Positions 8,632-18,575 of a DNA stretch of 64,000 nucleotides are shown in pieces. Made by a program: the position numbers and the translations under genes. The notes beneath the pieces are model-generated. The model made no database searches, had not been told where the DNA came from, and saw only the letters and a list, made by a program, of their open reading frames with translations. The number at the start of each line of letters is the position of its first letter. Position 1 is the first letter of the stretch. Origin of the DNA: Paracoccus tegillarcae (GTDB lineage Bacteria > Pseudomonadota > Alphaproteobacteria > Rhodobacterales > Rhodobacteraceae); NCBI RefSeq assembly GCF_002847305.1, contig NZ_CP025408.1, positions 666,001 through 730,000 of the forward strand, in the 5' to 3' direction.

Positions 8632-10014
8632 TCAGTTGCTTTTGCCCAATGCACGCAGCACTCGATCAAGGTTTTCACCTTGGCGGCTGGTGAAAGGCGC
8701 GTCGCGGACCGCGTTGTAATATTCCGATGGGTCATAGGTCGGGATCCCTAGCTGAAGGTTTTCTACCGTCAACAGACCCATAGCGGACAAAAGTTGATAA
8801 TGAGCTAATTGCAGATTGGCTTCAGCGTCGATTTTGTTCGCCCGCGCCTCGAGCAGCGATTGTTCGGCGTCCAGCACGTCCAGTGTTGTCCGCGCACCCA
8901 GGGTCGCCTCTTCGCGAACACCGTCATAGGCCTGTTGCGCCGCCGAGATCTGTTGGTTGATCGCCACGATTTGCGCGCGCGCCACATCGATATTTGCCCA
9001 GGACTGACCCACGGCCAGATCGATCTGCCGTGCCGCGTTCAACAGCAGAGCCCGCGCCTCATCGCGACGCGCCATTTGCTGACGCAGCACCGATGAAAGC
9101 TGACCACCTGAATACAGCCGTTGTGACAGGGTCACGCTGGCCTCTGCATTGCGCCCGGTCACATAATCGTCGGGCGCCTGCCGCGAGGATTGCCGCGCGA
9201 TGCCGGCCGACAAACTGCCGGTCAGGCGCGGATTACGCTCGGCCTTGGCGCTGGCAACACCCAGTTCCGCAGCCGCTGCCTGGTGCTGCACCTGTTTCAT
9301 CGTCGGATGGTTGCGCTGCCCGATGCCACGCGCCGCCGCCAGCGATTCGGGCAGGCTGGGCAGTGGCGGCGGTGCAGCCAGCGCCCCCGGCGCCCCGCCA
9401 GTGGCCGCGCGATAACCTTCGCGGGCAATTTCCAATGACCCCTGTGCGGCGGCCAGTGAGGCGCGCGACGACGCCAACTGGGCATTCGCCAGCGACACGT
9501 CAGTCAGCGTGATTTCACCCACGTCAAAGCGATCCTGAGCCGCTTGCTGTTCCTGTTGCAGCACGCGGACCGAGTTCTGTTGCAATTCAACCTGCTCGGC
9601 CGAACTGCGCACATCAAAGAAACTGCGCACGGATTCGAGCAGCACCTGCTGTTCGACATCGACCAGGCTTTCGCGCGTGGCCAGAACCAGTTCCTTCTTG
9701 GCGTCGATATCCAGTTGCGAGCGGCCCCAGTCATAAAGCGTGATCTGCGCTTCCAGGCCAAAGCTTGTCGAATTGACGCCACCGCTGCTTAGCCGGTGCG
9801 TCGCAGCCCAGTCCAGCACCGGGCGCAGTGTCGAGACGGCCTGCGCCACGTCTTCGTCAGCGGCGCGCAGAACCGCGCGGTTCTGATCCATCAACGGCGA
9901 GTGGCGATAGGCCGACACCATCGCATCGGCAAGCGATTCGGCGGCAACCGGCAGGGCAGTGAGCAACGTGAGCACAGAGGCGGCAGCGACCCTGCGAAAC
10001 GGCAGACGGCTCAT
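8632..10014 (-). CDS. tolC: TolC family outer-membrane efflux protein
   Basis: Outer-membrane channel subunit of 460 residues for tripartite efflux and type I secretion. It has a signal peptide ([15 protein letters not shown]), then the two repeated coiled-coil/strand halves of the outer-membrane efflux family. The typical conserved segments LYDWGRS and, in the second repeat, [16 protein letters not shown] are both present. Length fits TolC. Its start overlaps the stop of the upstream PCMT-family gene by 4 bases. The HlyD-family adaptor at the right end of the window could be a partner, but nothing here proves it. Confidence 0.93.
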   Translation of the reverse strand: MSRLPFRRVAAASVLTLLTALPVAAESLADAMVSAYRHSPLMDQNRAVLRAADEDVAQAVSTLRPVLDWAATHRLSSGGVNSTSFGLEAQITLYDWGRSQLDIDAKKELVLATRESLVDVEQQVLLESVRSFFDVRSSAEQVELQQNSVRVLQQEQQAAQDRFDVGEITLTDVSLANAQLASSRASLAAAQGSLEIAREGYRAATGGAPGALAAPPPLPSLPESLAAARGIGQRNHPTMKQVQHQAAAAELGVASAKAERNPRLTGSLSAGIARQSSRQAPDDYVTGRNAEASVTLSQRLYSGGQLSSVLRQQMARRDEARALLLNAARQIDLAVGQSWANIDVARAQIVAINQQISAAQQAYDGVREEATLGARTTLDVLDAEQSLLEARANKIDAEANLQLAHYQLLSAMGLLTVENLQLGIPTYDPSEYYNAVRDAPFTSRQGENLDRVLRALGKSN

Positions 10015-10667
10015 AGTGCAAACCCTCGGCTGATCGCGAATCCCGGCAACAAGGGCGCATGCGCGTTGAAGCCATAACGCCAGTTGATCCGGCCGTTCAC
10101 CTTCAGCCCGCTGCGCACGACCCCCAGATTTCCTTCCTGGAACAGGGCCACGATGCGGCCGCCGTCTTTCAACTGTTCGGTCAGGGCGGAGGGCACGTGT
10201 TCAACGGCACCGCCACCGACGAGGATCGCGTCATAAGGGCCCTGTTTGGGGCAACCGACCCCCAGCGAATTCTGCAGCACCACAACATTGTCGATGCCAT
10301 TGGCAATGATCCGGGCCTCGGCCTCGCGGACGAATTCCTCGCTGTCTTCGATCGCCACGACGGCCTGCGCCATCTGCGCCAGAACAGCGGCAGAGTAGCC
10401 GTAGCCACAGCCCAGATCCATCACCAGATCAGTAGGTTCGATGTTCAACTCTTCGATCATCTTGGCCAGCGTACGCGGCTCTAGCAGGACGCGGCCATTG
10501 CCCAGAGGCAGGTTTTCGCCTGAATACGCGACACTGCGCCGGGCATCCGGGACGAACTCTTCGCGCGGGACGATCAGCATCGCTTCGATCAGCGGATATC
10601 TGGTAACGTCATTCGGACGAACCTGGGTATCGACCATCATGGTCCGGTTAACTGCGAAATCTGGCAT
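10011..10667 (-). CDS. PCMT-family methyltransferase beside tolC
   Basis: SAM-dependent methyltransferase of the protein-L-isoaspartate O-methyltransferase family, 218 residues. It has the SAM motif [16 protein letters not shown] and an N-terminal block [21 protein letters not shown], a variant typical of the alphaproteobacterial paralogue next to tolC. It differs from the canonical enzyme at 5449-6105, lacking the ISQPSVV substrate loop, so substrate repair activity is not certain. I chose the ATG at 10667 (MPDFAVN); an in-frame ATG at 10697 would add 10 residues. It is coupled to tolC. Confidence 0.85.
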   Translation of the reverse strand: MPDFAVNRTMMVDTQVRPNDVTRYPLIEAMLIVPREEFVPDARRSVAYSGENLPLGNGRVLLEPRTLAKMIEELNIEPTDLVMDLGCGYGYSAAVLAQMAQAVVAIEDSEEFVREAEARIIANGIDNVVVLQNSLGVGCPKQGPYDAILVGGGAVEHVPSALTEQLKDGGRIVALFQEGNLGVVRSGLKVNGRINWRYGFNAHAPLLPGFAISRGFAL

Positions 10668-10759
10668 GACAGTTTGCCCCTCGGCCTCGAAATCCATTCG
10701 TTATTGTGCTGAAATACTGCCACGAATGCACGGCAGGGGCAACGCCACGCGATCGCTGC

Positions 10760-10788
10760 TTGCAAGGTTCTGCGCGATCCATTATTCC
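10760..10788 (+). promoter_or_regulatory. Candidate sigma-70-type promoter for tRNA-Cys
   Basis: TTGCAA at 10760-10765 and TATTCC at 10783-10788 are separated by 17 bases. Initiation near 10795 would leave about 10 bases before the mature tRNA 5' end at 10806. Found by eye. Confidence 0.45.
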
Positions 10789-10805
10789 GTGCCCACTCGA
10801 AGGGC

Positions 10806-10879
10806 GGTGGGTTGGCGGAGAGGTTACGCACCGGATTGCAAATCCGTGAAGACCGGTTCGATTCCGGTACCCACCTCCA
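10806..10879 (+). tRNA. tRNA-Cys (anticodon GCA)
   Basis: A full cloverleaf of 74 nt. The acceptor stem pairs GGTGGGT (10806-10812) with ACCCACC (10869-10875). The anticodon loop TTGCAAA gives anticodon GCA, the T-loop region is GGTTCGATTCC, and CCA is encoded at 10877-10879. It lies just upstream of waaA in the same orientation. Confidence 0.96.
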
Positions 10880-10953
10880 ACTTCGATCCGCTCGGCCGCA
10901 ACCTGCGGCCCCAGCCCGACCGCCGGCGACGTCCCTTCGATGATGCAGACCTC

Positions 10954-12159
10954 ATGATCCTTGCCGCAACGACCCGCCTTGCCGAGACGTTGCTGCGCTG
11001 GCGCACCCTGTTTGGGGGTGCCGGGAAACTGCGCAAACGGATGCTGTTGGACGGCCAGCCCGGACGGGCCGATATCTGGGTTCACGCGGCCTCGGTCGGT
11101 GAGTTGAATTCCGCCGCCATGCTGATCGAGACGCTGGCCGCGCGCCACACCCTTCTGGTCACCACCAACAGCGAAACCGGACTGGAACGCGCCCGCGCCG
11201 CCGGTTGGAACGCGGCGTTGGCGCCGCTCGATCTGCCGGACACGCTGGCGCGGTTTCTGAATGCCGTTAGCCCCCGGGTCGCCGTCACCGTCGAGGCAGA
11301 GCTTTGGCCCCTGCGCGCAAAGCTGCTGGCCGCGCGCAGGGTGCCGCATCTGATCGTGGGCGCGCGCATGTCCGAACGCTCTGCCAGGCGCTGGTCGCGA
11401 CTGCCGGGGTTGATCGGGCCGGTCCTGCGCAATGTCACGGCCCTTTCCGCGCAAAATGGCGACAGCGAGACGCGTCTCTTGGCGCTTGGGTTGCCAAGGT
11501 CCGCACTGCTGCCGCGGCTGGATCTGAAACTGCTGGCACCGGCGCGGGTGACGGCACCACCTGCATCAGAGATGCGTGATCGCACGATCCTTGCGGCCTC
11601 GACCCATCCCGGCGAGGACGAGCCGATTCTGGATGCCTTTCTTGCGCTGCAGGCCCGCCGACCTGATCTGCGACTGATTCTCGCGCCGCGTCACCCTGAT
11701 CGCGCGGACCAGTTGGCCACGGCGATCAGGGCGCGCGGCATCGCCTTTGCGCAGCGCAGCGGCGGTGCCAATGACGGGCCGTTATTGCTGGCCGATACCC
11801 TGGGCGAGATGCCGCTATGGTATGGTCGTGCGGGCATCTGCCTGACCGGCGGCTCTTTGGTCGATCACGGCGGCCATACCCCGTGGGAGCCGGCGGCCCA
11901 TGGCTGCGCGATCCTGCACGGGCCGCATGTGTCCAACCACGCAGAGCCTTATGCCGCGTTGGAACAGGCCGGCGGCGCGCGTGTCACGGATGCGACCAGC
12001 CTGCCGGCTGTGCTGTCGGAATTGCTGGCGGCACCGGATCAGGCCCGCCGGATGGGACAGATTGCCCGTGGCGTTCTGGATGAACAGGCCGGCGATCCGG
12101 CGCCCTTGCTGGACCTGATCACCGGTCTTGCGCAAAAGGCGCCCGATACCGATATATAG
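10954..12159 (+). CDS. waaA: 3-deoxy-D-manno-octulosonic acid (Kdo) transferase
   Basis: Inner-membrane-associated glycosyltransferase that adds Kdo from CMP-Kdo to lipid A precursor, an essential step of lipopolysaccharide synthesis. The 401-residue protein has the N-terminal family block HAASVGELNSAA, then TNSETGLERA and VEAELWPL. The C-terminal nucleotide-sugar domain includes APRHPDRADQL and TGGSLVDHGGHTPWEPAAHG. The ATG at 10954 follows tRNA-Cys; the frame stays open through the tRNA but coding similarity starts here. It is followed 21 bases later by the DUF1178 gene. Confidence 0.93.
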   Translation: MILAATTRLAETLLRWRTLFGGAGKLRKRMLLDGQPGRADIWVHAASVGELNSAAMLIETLAARHTLLVTTNSETGLERARAAGWNAALAPLDLPDTLARFLNAVSPRVAVTVEAELWPLRAKLLAARRVPHLIVGARMSERSARRWSRLPGLIGPVLRNVTALSAQNGDSETRLLALGLPRSALLPRLDLKLLAPARVTAPPASEMRDRTILAASTHPGEDEPILDAFLALQARRPDLRLILAPRHPDRADQLATAIRARGIAFAQRSGGANDGPLLLADTLGEMPLWYGRAGICLTGGSLVDHGGHTPWEPAAHGCAILHGPHVSNHAEPYAALEQAGGARVTDATSLPAVLSELLAAPDQARRMGQIARGVLDEQAGDPAPLLDLITGLAQKAPDTDI

Positions 12160-12180
12160 AGAGGATTGAAGGATTTCGGC

Positions 12181-12621
12181 ATGATCCGTTATACGCTGCG
12201 CTGCACGTCCGGCCATGACTTCGACGGCTGGTTCCGCTCTTCCGGGGGGTTCGATACGCTGCGCGCTGCCGGTCAGGTCGCCTGTACCATCTGCGGTGAT
12301 ACCGACGTCAAAAAGACCCTGATGGCGCCCGCCCTTCCCGCCGGGCGCGAGGCCACGCCACCGACAAGCCCAGACCAGGATCCGCTGACGACGCCGCGCG
12401 ATGGCAAGGAGCAGGCCTTGCAGGCCCTTCGAGAGCATGTCGAAGCAAATTCCGATTATGTCGGACTGCGCTTTGCCGACGAGGCGCGCGCCATGCATGA
12501 AGGCAACAGCAAGAGCCGCGCGATCCACGGCGAAGCCCGCCCCGAAGAAGCCCAGAAGCTGATCGAAGAGGGTGTGCCCATCGCCCCCCTGCCATTCATC
12601 CCGCGTCAGAAGGCGAACTGA
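12181..12621 (+). CDS. DUF1178 family protein
   Basis: Conserved alpha/betaproteobacterial protein of unknown function, 146 residues. The N-terminus (MIRYTLRCTSGHDFDGWF...CTICG) has Cys-x3-His and Cys-x2-Cys pairs that could bind zinc, a pattern of the DUF1178 family. A charged helical middle follows (KEQALQALREHVEANSDYVG), and the C-terminus ends IAPLPFIP as usual. The ATG at 12181 is preferred over the in-frame TTG at 12166. It lies between waaA and a GNAT gene. No function is inferred. Confidence 0.85.
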   Translation: MIRYTLRCTSGHDFDGWFRSSGGFDTLRAAGQVACTICGDTDVKKTLMAPALPAGREATPPTSPDQDPLTTPRDGKEQALQALREHVEANSDYVGLRFADEARAMHEGNSKSRAIHGEARPEEAQKLIEEGVPIAPLPFIPRQKAN

Positions 12622-12717
12622 GAAAGCGGCGGAGGACATGTCTTGTTTTGCCGTCCAGGGCCGATCCGGGGCAACAATGGCGATATTGAGGCGCTCATCG
12701 AACCGCATGGGGAGAGA

Positions 12718-13338
12718 ATGACACAACCACATGTCACCGACGGACCCGGCTTTGTCATCCAGGCCGGCATCCGCCCCGACTATCTGGATGCGGTGGCAGA
12801 GGGCTACTGGCAGGCCTTTGCAGGGAAACTGCGCTATCCGCTCGGCCCCAAATCCAAGTGCATCGCCTTTCTGCGCGACGTGATGAACCCGGCCTGTGCC
12901 ATCAGCGCCGTGTCAGACGATGGCCGGTTGTTGGGCGTAGCGGGCCTGAAGTCCCGCCAAAGCGGCTTTGTCGGCGGTGATTTCCGCGATCTCGTCCGCG
13001 CTTACGGGCTGCTCAGCGCCATCGTCCGGTCCCCACTGATCAGCCTGCTGGAACGGCCTGTCGAGGACGGCATCTTGCTGATGGACGGTATTTTCGTAAC
13101 CCCGGACGCCCGCGGCCTCGGCGTCGGCACCGCATTGCTGAGCACCATCGAAACATACGCGGCAGAGCTTGGGCACGGTCAGGTGCGGCTGGATGTCGTC
13201 GACAGCAATCCCCGGGCCCGGTCGCTCTATGAAAGACAGGGATTCGTCGCGCAATCAGAGACATCAACCGGCATACTGGCGCCGCTGCTGGGTTTCCGCC
13301 GTGCGACCACGATGATGAAACCAGTGCCAGCGGTCTGA
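12718..13338 (+). CDS. GNAT family N-acetyltransferase
   Basis: Predicted acetyltransferase of 206 residues. The acetyl-CoA-binding motif A is visible as FVTPDARGLGVGTALLSTIE (R-G-x-G-x-A variant), followed by motif B with LDVVDSNPRARSLYERQGF, where the Asn and the Tyr helix are characteristic. The ATG at 12718 follows GGGGAGAGA and is favoured over the TTG at 12643. The acceptor substrate (protein, amine or antibiotic) cannot be told. It runs in the same direction as DUF1178 and lysC. Confidence 0.88.
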   Translation: MTQPHVTDGPGFVIQAGIRPDYLDAVAEGYWQAFAGKLRYPLGPKSKCIAFLRDVMNPACAISAVSDDGRLLGVAGLKSRQSGFVGGDFRDLVRAYGLLSAIVRSPLISLLERPVEDGILLMDGIFVTPDARGLGVGTALLSTIETYAAELGHGQVRLDVVDSNPRARSLYERQGFVAQSETSTGILAPLLGFRRATTMMKPVPAV

Positions 13339-13433
13339 CAGGCGATGCCAAGATGCGGCAAACCCCTTGCCCTTTCCGGTCCCCGCCCATAAAAGCCCCG
13401 CGGATGATCCAACCCCTGCGCTGGAGGCATGAA

Positions 13434-14690
13434 ATGCCGCTTCTGGTCATGAAATTCGGCGGCACCTCGGTGGCCGACCTTGATCGCATCAAGAACGCCG
13501 CCCAAAAGGTGAAGCGCGAGGTGCAGCGTGGCTATGACGTCATTGTCATCGTCAGCGCCATGTCGGGCAAGACCAACGAATTGGTCGGCTGGGTAGAATC
13601 GACCTCGCCTCTGTTTGACGCGCGCGAATATGATGCGATCGTCAGCTCGGGCGAGAACGTGACCGCCGGACTGATGGCCCTGACCTTGCAGGAAATGGAC
13701 ATCCCGGCGCGCAGTTGGCAGGGCTGGCAGGTTCCGATCAACACCACCGCCCAGCATTCGGCCGCGCGTTTCCTGGATATTCCGCGCCCCAATCTGGACC
13801 AGAAATTCGCCGAGGGCTTCAAGGTGGCCGTCGTGGCCGGTTTTCAGGGCCTTGGCCCCGATGGCCGCATCACCACGCTTGGCCGGGGCGGCTCTGACAC
13901 CACCGCCGTTGCCTTTGCCGCCGCCTTCGAGGCCGAACGCTGCGACATCTATACCGATGTGGATGGTATCTATACCACCGACCCGCGCATCACCTCCAAG
14001 GCGCGCAAGCTGGGCAAGATCGCCTTTGAAGAAATGCTGGAACTGGCCAGCCTTGGCGCCAAGGTGCTGCAGACCCGTTCGGTCGAGCTGGCAATGCGCT
14101 ACAAGGTGCGCCTGCGGGTGCTGTCCTCGTTCGAGGATACCGACGAAAACTCGGGAACGCTGGTTTGCGATGAGGAAGAGATCATGGAATCGAAAGTCGT
14201 CAATGGCGTCGCCTATTCGCGCGATGAAGCCAAGATCACGCTGGTCACCGTCGAGGACCGCCCCGGCATATCTGCCGCAATCTTTGCGCCGCTGGCCGAT
14301 GCCGGGGTGAATGTGGACATGATCGTCCAGAATATCTCGGAAAAGGACTATGAGGATCATCCGGGTTCGGTCACCGACATGACCTTTTCGGTTCCGGTGA
14401 ACCAGGTCGAACGCGCCAAGAAGGCCATGGAAGAGGCGCGTCAGAGCGGCATCATCACCTATGAGGAACTGATCGTCGATATCGACGTGGCCAAGGTCAG
14501 CGTTGTGGGCATCGGGATGCGCAGCCATACGGGTGTGGCCGCGCGTATGTTCAAGGCACTTGCCGACGAAAACATCAATATCAAGGTCATCTCGACCAGC
14601 GAGATCAAGATTTCGGTCCTGATCGACCGCAAATATATGGAACTGGCGGTGCAGGCGCTTCATGATGCGTTCGAGTTAGAGAAAGCCTGA
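13434..14690 (+). CDS. lysC: Aspartate kinase
   Basis: First enzyme of the aspartate pathway (ATP-dependent phosphorylation of L-aspartate) leading to lysine, threonine, methionine and diaminopimelate. The 418-residue protein has the kinase signature VMKFGGTSVADL at the N-terminus and LGRGGSDTTAVAFA in the nucleotide/substrate site. Two C-terminal ACT domains (about residues 270-340 and 350-415) are expected to bind feedback inhibitors. The start at 13434 has GGAGG about 7 bases upstream. lysC followed by ptsP is conserved in alphaproteobacteria. Confidence 0.97.
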   Translation: MPLLVMKFGGTSVADLDRIKNAAQKVKREVQRGYDVIVIVSAMSGKTNELVGWVESTSPLFDAREYDAIVSSGENVTAGLMALTLQEMDIPARSWQGWQVPINTTAQHSAARFLDIPRPNLDQKFAEGFKVAVVAGFQGLGPDGRITTLGRGGSDTTAVAFAAAFEAERCDIYTDVDGIYTTDPRITSKARKLGKIAFEEMLELASLGAKVLQTRSVELAMRYKVRLRVLSSFEDTDENSGTLVCDEEEIMESKVVNGVAYSRDEAKITLVTVEDRPGISAAIFAPLADAGVNVDMIVQNISEKDYEDHPGSVTDMTFSVPVNQVERAKKAMEEARQSGIITYEELIVDIDVAKVSVVGIGMRSHTGVAARMFKALADENINIKVISTSEIKISVLIDRKYMELAVQALHDAFELEKA

Positions 14691-14750
14691 CCTGACAGGG
14701 GCTGAGACGGGGCGACCCGTTCCGGCCCTGCGCCGGGCCGTTCAGGGGGG

Positions 14751-17000
14751 ATGATGCCGAACCGTAGGGACAGTGATTCACGCAAGCTGCTGAGGCGGCT
14801 GCGCGACAGTCTGGCCACGGCGGGGGCCAGCCAGGATCGGCTGGACAGCATCACCCATGACATCGCCGATTCCATGGGCACGCAGGTCTGCTCGATCTAT
14901 CTGTTTCGCGATGCCGACACGCTGGAACTGTGCGCGACCGAAGGACTGAAACCGGAATCCGTTCACCAGACGCGCCTGCGCCTTGGCGAGGGGCTGGTCG
15001 GTCGCGTCGCGCGCACCGGGCGGAATATCAATTCGGCGAATGCGCCTTCCGAGCCGGGGTTCCGCTTTATGCCGGAAACCGGCGAAGAGGTATTTCCGGC
15101 CTTCCTTGGCGTCCCGATCCAGCGCGTCGGCGAAAAACTGGGCGTGCTGGTCGTGCAATCGCGCGAACAGCGACAGTTCACCGAAGACGAGATCTATGGT
15201 CTCGAAGTGGTCGCAATGGTGCTGGCCGAGATGGCCGAGCTGGGCGCCTTTCAAGGCAGCGCAAGCGATGGCCTGCCACTGGAGCATCGCTTTCCGGTCA
15301 TGTTCCGTGGCGCAACCGGACAGGAAGGCGCCGCCGAAGGGCGGGTCTGGCTGCATGAACCGCGCGTCGTTGTCGCAAACCCGGTTGGCGACGATCCCGA
15401 TACCGAGGCTGAACGGCTGCGCGCGGGTGTCAGTCAGTTGCGCGACCGGGTCGATGCGATGCTGGCCGACAGCGACATGGACGCGGACGGCGACCATATG
15501 CAGGTGCTGGAGGCTTATCGCCTGTTCGCCCATTCCCGCAGTTGGCTGACCCGCATGGAAGAGGACATCCTGCGCGGTCTGTCGGCAGAGGCCGCCGTCG
15601 AAAAAGAGCAATCCCTGGCGCGTGCGCGGCTGGAACGCGCCGCCGATCCCTATCTGCGCGACCGACTGCACGATCTGGATGATCTGTCCAACCGCTTGCT
15701 GCGCATTCTGACAGGACAAGGCAGCGATACCGGGGCCGAGATGCCCGACAACCCGGTGCTGATCGCCCGCAATATCGGTCCGGCCGAATTGCTGGATTAC
15801 GGGCGTCGGCTCAGGGGAATCGTGCTGGAAGAAGGCAGCGTCGGCAGCCACGCCGCCATCGTCGCCCGCGCACTGGCGATTCCTCTGGTCATCCACGCCA
15901 CCCGCATCACCAGCGAGGCACTGAACGGCGATCCGATCCTCGTCGATGGCGATCAGGGCGTCGTCCATCTGCGTCCCGAGGAAACCGTCGCCGGTGCTTT
16001 TCGCGACAAGATGGCGATGCAGGCCGAGGCGCAGAACCGCTATGCCGATCTGCGCGGCCTGCCGGCCACGGCCACCTGCGGCACCACCATCCAGCTATAC
16101 ATGAATGCCGGTCTGATGGCGGATCTGCCCTCGCTGGCGGGCTCTGGTGCCGAGGGCGTCGGGCTGTTCCGGACCGAGTTGCAGTTCCTGACCCGCAGCA
16201 AGGTGCCGCGCCGGGCCGAACTGGCCGCGATCTATTCGCATGTGCTGGACAGTGCCGCTGGCAAGCCGGTGATGTTCCGCACGCTGGACATCGGTTCCGA
16301 CAAGGTACTGCCCTATATGAAGCCGCAGGACGAGCCGAACCCGGCGATGGGCTGGCGCGCGATCCGCGTGGGTCTGGACAAGCGCGGTGTCCTGAGGATG
16401 CAGTTGCAGGCGCTGATCCGCGCTGCCGTGGGCCGGCCACTTTACGTCATGTTCCCGTTCATTGCGGACATTTCCGAATACGAGGCCGCCTACAAGATCC
16501 TGATGGAGGAACTGGCCCGCGAAAAGCGCCTTGGACATGCAATGCCCAGTGATATCCGCGTCGGCGCGATGCTGGAGACGCCGTCGATGGTCTTTGCACC
16601 CAAGCGGTTCTACGAAATGTGCGATTTCATCTCGATCGGCGGCAATGACCTGAAACAGTTCTTCTTTGCCGCTGACCGAGAAAACGAACGCGTGCGCAGG
16701 CGTTATGACACGATGAACGTGGCCTTTCTGGATTTCATCGAACAGATCATCCACCGCTGCGACGATGCCCGCGTGGCCCTTTCCTTTTGCGGTGAGGATG
16801 CCGGACGCCCGGTCGAGGCATTGACTTTTGCCGCCCTCGGTCTGCGCCGCTTGTCGATGCGCCCAGCCTCGATCGGGCCGGTCAAACACCTGATCCGCCG
16901 CGTATCCATTGCCGACCTGCGCGCCGTCATCGATTCTGCCCGCGCATCCGGCGTGACCAACCTGCGCCGCACCGTGACCGAGTGGCTGGCCCAGCATTGA
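14751..17000 (+). CDS. ptsP: Phosphoenolpyruvate-protein phosphotransferase PtsP (EI-Ntr)
   Basis: First component of the nitrogen-type phosphotransferase relay, passing phosphate from PEP to NPr. The 749 residues hold an N-terminal GAF domain (about 20-160), the phosphohistidine domain with active His367 in SVGSHAAIVAR, and the C-terminal PEP-binding barrel. That barrel has EGVGLFRTE, SIGGNDLKQFFFAADREN and the catalytic-Cys motif SFCGEDAGRP. GAF plus EI is diagnostic of PtsP rather than sugar EI. The ATG at 14751 follows a run of G residues; a second ATG is the next codon. No NPr or EIIA-Ntr gene is in the window. Confidence 0.96.
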   Translation: MMPNRRDSDSRKLLRRLRDSLATAGASQDRLDSITHDIADSMGTQVCSIYLFRDADTLELCATEGLKPESVHQTRLRLGEGLVGRVARTGRNINSANAPSEPGFRFMPETGEEVFPAFLGVPIQRVGEKLGVLVVQSREQRQFTEDEIYGLEVVAMVLAEMAELGAFQGSASDGLPLEHRFPVMFRGATGQEGAAEGRVWLHEPRVVVANPVGDDPDTEAERLRAGVSQLRDRVDAMLADSDMDADGDHMQVLEAYRLFAHSRSWLTRMEEDILRGLSAEAAVEKEQSLARARLERAADPYLRDRLHDLDDLSNRLLRILTGQGSDTGAEMPDNPVLIARNIGPAELLDYGRRLRGIVLEEGSVGSHAAIVARALAIPLVIHATRITSEALNGDPILVDGDQGVVHLRPEETVAGAFRDKMAMQAEAQNRYADLRGLPATATCGTTIQLYMNAGLMADLPSLAGSGAEGVGLFRTELQFLTRSKVPRRAELAAIYSHVLDSAAGKPVMFRTLDIGSDKVLPYMKPQDEPNPAMGWRAIRVGLDKRGVLRMQLQALIRAAVGRPLYVMFPFIADISEYEAAYKILMEELAREKRLGHAMPSDIRVGAMLETPSMVFAPKRFYEMCDFISIGGNDLKQFFFAADRENERVRRRYDTMNVAFLDFIEQIIHRCDDARVALSFCGEDAGRPVEALTFAALGLRRLSMRPASIGPVKHLIRRVSIADLRAVIDSARASGVTNLRRTVTEWLAQH

Positions 17001-17112
17001 TGCGCCAAGCGCGCCCATGAAATCGATCCCGCGTCTGATCGCAGCTATTCTCACCCCTCCGATCTGCGGCTAGTGTCGCGCCGTGGCACGCCGCCCGACA
17101 CAGGAGAGCCAG

Positions 17113-18369
17113 ATGAGCAACGACCTTCTCGCCTCGCCCGATGCCGCCACCTGGCTGCAAGACGCGACGCATCGGGCCTATCTGGCCCGCGACGCGCATC
17201 GGCAACTTGGCTTTTTCGATGCCAGCCTTGGTGCGAACGGCGGTCTGGTGACGCTGGATTTCGCCGGGCGCCCCCTGCCCGGTCCGCAGGAATTGCACAC
17301 CACCACGCGCCTGATCCACAGCTATGCACTGGCGGGGCTGGCGGGCCGCCCTGATCACGCGGGCATCATTGACAGAGGGATGGAGGATCTGTGGACGCGG
17401 CACCGCGACAACCGGCATGGCGGCTATGTCTGGGCAGTGGACGGCGCGGATGTGGCGGACGGGGTCAAGCTGGCCTACGGTCATGTCTTTGTCCTGTTGG
17501 CTGCCTCGACCGCAAAGCTGGCCGGCCATCCCGAAGCCGACCGACTTCTTGCCGATGCGTCCGACGTGCTGGAGCGTCATTATTGGGATGAAAGCGCGGG
17601 CCTCTTGCGCGACGAATTCACACAAGACTGGCAGCCATTCTCGACCTATCGCGGCATGAACGCCAACATGCACGGGGTCGAGGCCTTGCTGGCCGCGCAT
17701 GAGGCCACAGGCGAGCGGATCTACCTCGACCGCGCCAAGCGGATTTTCGACTTTTTCCTTGGCCGGATCGCGCCCGCGTCGGATTGGCGCATACCCGAAC
17801 ATTACACGCAGCACTGGCAGGTCGATCCAGATTACGAGGGCAATCCGATGTTCCGCCCGGCCGGATCGACGCCTGGTCATTCCTTCGAAATGGGGCGTCT
17901 GCAATTGCAGCTTTGGGATCTGATGGGACGCCCGGATGACGGCGCGCCGGATCGGGCGCGCTTGTTGATAGATCGTGCATTGGGCGATGCATGGGACGGG
18001 TCGCGCGGCGGCTTTGTCTATACCTTGTCGCCCGATGGCACAGTCGCCCGCCGTGCGCGCTATTGGTGGCCGGTGACCGAGGCAATCGGGGCAATGGCTG
18101 CCTTTATCAAGCTATCCTCAGGCCCGGATGATGAAGAATGGTATCGAAAATTATGGCGTTTCGCAGATCAGCATCTGATTGATGCCGAACGCGGCGGCTG
18201 GCTGCCGGAGCTTGACGCGAACAACCAGCCGGCAATGACCCAGTTCAGCGGAAAGCCGGATATCTATCATGCGCTGCAGGCCGATCTGCTGCCTTTGGCA
18301 GACGGTATCTCTGCTGCGGCAAGGGCGCTGCAGTCATCGAGCCCGCTGGCGGATCAAGGGTCCAACTGA
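17113..18369 (+). CDS. AGE family epimerase/isomerase (mannose-isomerase-like)
   Basis: Predicted cytosolic sugar epimerase or aldose-ketose isomerase of 418 residues with the alpha-6/alpha-6 barrel of the N-acylglucosamine 2-epimerase family. Motifs include GGYVWAVDG, RGMNANMHGVEALLAAHEAT, PGHSFEMGRLQL and WWPVTEAIGA; the conserved His residues in MHG and GHSFE are likely catalytic. The start at 17113 follows AGGAGAG. Members act on N-acylglucosamine, mannose or sulfoquinovose, and the substrate is not fixed by sequence alone. It follows ptsP by 112 bases with no known functional link. Confidence 0.87.
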   Translation: MSNDLLASPDAATWLQDATHRAYLARDAHRQLGFFDASLGANGGLVTLDFAGRPLPGPQELHTTTRLIHSYALAGLAGRPDHAGIIDRGMEDLWTRHRDNRHGGYVWAVDGADVADGVKLAYGHVFVLLAASTAKLAGHPEADRLLADASDVLERHYWDESAGLLRDEFTQDWQPFSTYRGMNANMHGVEALLAAHEATGERIYLDRAKRIFDFFLGRIAPASDWRIPEHYTQHWQVDPDYEGNPMFRPAGSTPGHSFEMGRLQLQLWDLMGRPDDGAPDRARLLIDRALGDAWDGSRGGFVYTLSPDGTVARRARYWWPVTEAIGAMAAFIKLSSGPDDEEWYRKLWRFADQHLIDAERGGWLPELDANNQPAMTQFSGKPDIYHALQADLLPLADGISAAARALQSSSPLADQGSN

Positions 18370-18575
18370 ACGATCAATCCGGCGCACAGGACGCCGCAAC
18401 GCCAGCGCGGCAAGCGCCCAGTTCTGCTGTGTGCGGAGCGGGATCAGGCGCTGCGTTTCAATAACATTGTAGGAATTCGGCGGCCCGGCGGGTGAAAACG
18501 CCGTGGTAGGTTAGGCGAATCTTAAAGTTTCGCGGCCATGTTGAAGCCCACGAATTCATACAAGGATTACTGTCC

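Noticed and set aside
13227-14663. A 478-codon open frame on the minus strand across lysC
   Set aside because: Antisense to a certain lysC gene, with the same biased composition and no ribosome site or motif.
18370-18575. Possible sigma-54 or sigma-28 promoter before flgE
   Set aside because: I looked for the -24/-12 GG..GC pattern and the flagellar sigma consensus and found no convincing match.
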